DNA of 18,108 nt from an uncultured Collinsella sp. (GTDB lineage Bacteria; Actinomycetota; Coriobacteriia; Coriobacteriales; Coriobacteriaceae), in NCBI GenBank assembly GCA_900550185.1, contig URRN01000017.1, forward strand, positions 1-18,108, read 5' to 3'. The notes below the pieces were generated by a model that made no database searches, was not told the DNA's origin, and saw only the letters and a list, made by a program, of their open reading frames with translations. Below, one piece after another: positions 16,933-18,108 of the stretch (positions are counted from its first letter, which is position 1; every line of letters begins with the position of its first letter). A program made the translations under genes and the position numbers.

Positions 16933-17131
16933 CGACGTGCATTTTTGGGAGTATTCAGCATTGGCATGCCCTGAATGAGGTGCAGAACGACTGTTTTAAG
17001 TGCCCCCGATGGCGTAATTTGCCATCGGGGGCACTTTTTATGCCGATCGGGCGCTATCTGCGTTCCAAATAGGACGCTGAGGATGGCGCACGGCGCGCTC
17101 CAATGCTGAATACTCCCAAAAATGTACGTCG
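16933..17131. repeat. 199-bp near-palindromic element with 32-bp terminal inverted repeats
   Basis: Positions 16933-16964 are repeated in inverted form at 17100-17131, 31 of 32 matching, with a perfect 25-base stretch that contains TTTTTGGGAGTATTCAGC. The perfect 16-bp hairpin at 16998-17036 lies near the middle (centre 17017, element centre 17032). The sequence differs from the element at 11594-11822 apart from a short GAGTA(C/T)T resemblance, but the design is the same: long terminal inverted repeats, about 200 bp, inner palindrome, intergenic. No transposase and no clear target duplication are seen. Confidence 0.75.
16998..17039 (+). terminator. Strong intrinsic terminator inside the 199-bp element
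   Basis: AAGTGCCCCCGATGGC (16998-17013) pairs perfectly with GCCATCGGGGGCACTT (17021-17036) over a 7-base loop, followed by a T run to 17039. It lies 90 bases after the LacI stop and probably ends that transcript. Confidence 0.92.
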
Positions 17132-17261
17132 GGACATGACCCACCTGAGCAAAAGCGCTCAAGTTCGGTGTTCGGGGACGCCAACCAGTCCGCAATACAT
17201 GCAAGTCACATCCCCAGCAACCGTTGAACGGGCAAAATCTACCGTTCACCCCGTGGTGGTT

Positions 17262-17277
17262 AGGTGAACGTTCACCT
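17262..17277. promoter_or_regulatory. LacI-type operator 1 of uxaC
   Basis: AGGTGAACGTTCACCT is a perfect 16-bp palindrome with a central CG, as LacI-family hinge helices prefer. Half-site-like pieces precede it (CCGTTGAACGG at 17221-17231 and ACCGTTCACC at 17241-17250). Confidence 0.78.
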
Positions 17278-17300
17278 GTTGAGGTGCAATGGATTAGTAT

Positions 17301-17315
17301 AGTGAACGTTCACCT
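17301..17315. promoter_or_regulatory. LacI-type operator 2 of uxaC
   Basis: AGTGAACGTTCACCT repeats the same palindrome (GTGAACGTTCAC, 17302-17313), 38 bp from operator 1 centre to centre, and overlaps a possible -10 box (TATAGT, 17298-17303). Confidence 0.78.
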
Positions 17316-17367
17316 AAAGGATAACGAGCGCGCCGTGCGCCCGCCTTGCCAGCAAAGGGGCTGTTTG

Positions 17368-18108
17368 ATGAAAAACTTTATGGACGATCAGGATTTCCTG
17401 CTGAGCACCAAGACCGGCGAGGAGCTGTTCCACAACTTTGCCGAGGGCATGCCCATCGTCGACTATCACTGCCACATTTCTCCTAAGGAGATTTGGGAGG
17501 ACAAGCGTTTCGAGAACATCACCGAGGTTTGGCTGGGCGGCGACCACTACAAGTGGCGCCTGATGCGTGCCAACGGCGTCGACGAGCGTTTTATCACTGG
17601 CGACGCCCCTGCTCGCGAGAAGTTCCAAAAGTGGGCCGAGACCCTGGGTCGCTGCGTTGGCAACCCCGTCTTTGAGTGGAGCCACCTGGAGCTTAAGCGC
17701 TACTTTGGCTACGAGGGCGTCCTCAACGGCAAGACTGCCCAGGAGGTCTGGGACCTTGCCAACGCCAAGCTCGCTGAGGCTAGCTTTACCTGCCGCAACC
17801 TGATCAAGCAGTCCAACGTCCGCATGATCTGCACTACCGACGACCCCGCCGACAGCTTTGAGTGGCACAAGAAGATTGCCGCCGACGACAGCTTTGACGT
17901 TCAGGTCGTTCCCGCCATGCGCCCCGATGCCGCTTTGCGCATCGAGCGCGGCCAGGAGTTTGCCGACTACTGCAAGCACCTTTCCGAGGTTGCCGGCGTT
18001 GAGGTCAGCGACTTCGAGGGCATGAAGGCTGCCATTTCCAAGCGCTACGACGTTGCTCACGAGCTGGGCTGCCGCGCCTCCGACCACGCACTCGACTACG
18101 TTATGTAC
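17368..18108 (+). CDS. uxaC: Glucuronate isomerase UxaC, partial (C-terminus beyond the right edge)
   Basis: UxaC converts D-glucuronate to D-fructuronate and D-galacturonate to D-tagaturonate, the first step of hexuronate breakdown in the cytosol. The frame is open from the ATG at 17368 to the window end, 247 codons, about half of the usual 470. It aligns with E. coli UxaC throughout: PIVDYHCHISPKEIWEDKRF (metal-binding His34 and His36), WLGGDHYKWRLMRANGV, HLELKRYFGY, ICTTDDPADS, VVPAMRPDAAL and SDHALDYVM. AAAGGGG at 17354-17360 supports the start. The two operators upstream indicate repression by a LacI-family protein, probably the one encoded just before. Confidence 0.95.
   Translation, partial: MKNFMDDQDFLLSTKTGEELFHNFAEGMPIVDYHCHISPKEIWEDKRFENITEVWLGGDHYKWRLMRANGVDERFITGDAPAREKFQKWAETLGRCVGNPVFEWSHLELKRYFGYEGVLNGKTAQEVWDLANAKLAEASFTCRNLIKQSNVRMICTTDDPADSFEWHKKIAADDSFDVQVVPAMRPDAALRIERGQEFADYCKHLSEVAGVEVSDFEGMKAAISKRYDVAHELGCRASDHALDYVMY

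Larger units (their letters stand above)
16908..17367. other. Gene-free interval between the LacI regulator and uxaC
   Basis: This 460-base gap holds a 199-bp near-palindromic element (16933-17131) with a strong terminator in it, a CCGTTGAACGG palindrome (17221-17231), the motif GGCAAAATCTACCGTTC (17231-17247) shared with ebgA, and two operators. A TATAGT at 17298-17303 may be the uxaC -10. Positions 17132-17220 show nothing I can name. Confidence 0.7.

Overview
The window looks like chromosome of a gut actinobacterium of the class Coriobacteriia, most likely Collinsella. The GC-rich coding sequence, strong AGGAGG-type ribosome binding sites, and the mix of a fermentative sugar gene set with a feoA-feoA-feoB cluster fit this. 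The genus is an inference; the sequence carries no rRNA marker.

Layout. (1) Positions 1-2851, minus strand: serB (phosphoserine phosphatase), then larB and larC (nickel-pincer cofactor synthesis), then a TetR-type regulator cut by the left edge. A perfect 10-bp inverted repeat sits in front of larB. LarC is an N-terminal-only form with a large His-rich insert. (2) 3108-4953: aspS with a strong terminator. (3) 5016-9877: a LacI-family repressor divergent from ebgA-ebgC, a two-subunit beta-galactosidase, with three identical palindromic operator cores between them. (4) 10031-11571: an APC-superfamily amino acid permease or antiporter with its terminator. (5) 11594-11822: a 229-bp near-palindromic element with long terminal inverted repeats. 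(6) 11916-12209: an HPr-like phosphocarrier with His15 but Asp at position 46. (7) 12353-15730: ferrous iron uptake, feoA, a second feoA, feoB and a small Cys-rich membrane protein of the FeoB-associated type, with candidate iron-repressor sites. (8) 15828-16907: a second LacI-family regulator. (9) 16933-17131: a second, different near-palindromic element of 199 bp, with a perfect 16-bp terminator hairpin near its middle. (10) 17368-end: uxaC (glucuronate isomerase), cut by the right edge, with two palindromic operators in front.

How the parts work together. The region is a chain of small catabolic and metal modules, each with its own transcriptional repressor site: a lactose-type disaccharide module (LacI/ebgAC), a hexuronate module (LacI/uxaC) and an Fe(II) module. 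The two sugar promoters also share a 17-bp motif (16 of 17 identical) next to their operators, which neither repressor palindrome explains.

The best candidates for something undescribed are the two long-inverted-repeat intergenic elements, the natural Asp46 HPr, the stand-alone N-terminal LarC, and the shared motif of the two sugar promoters.
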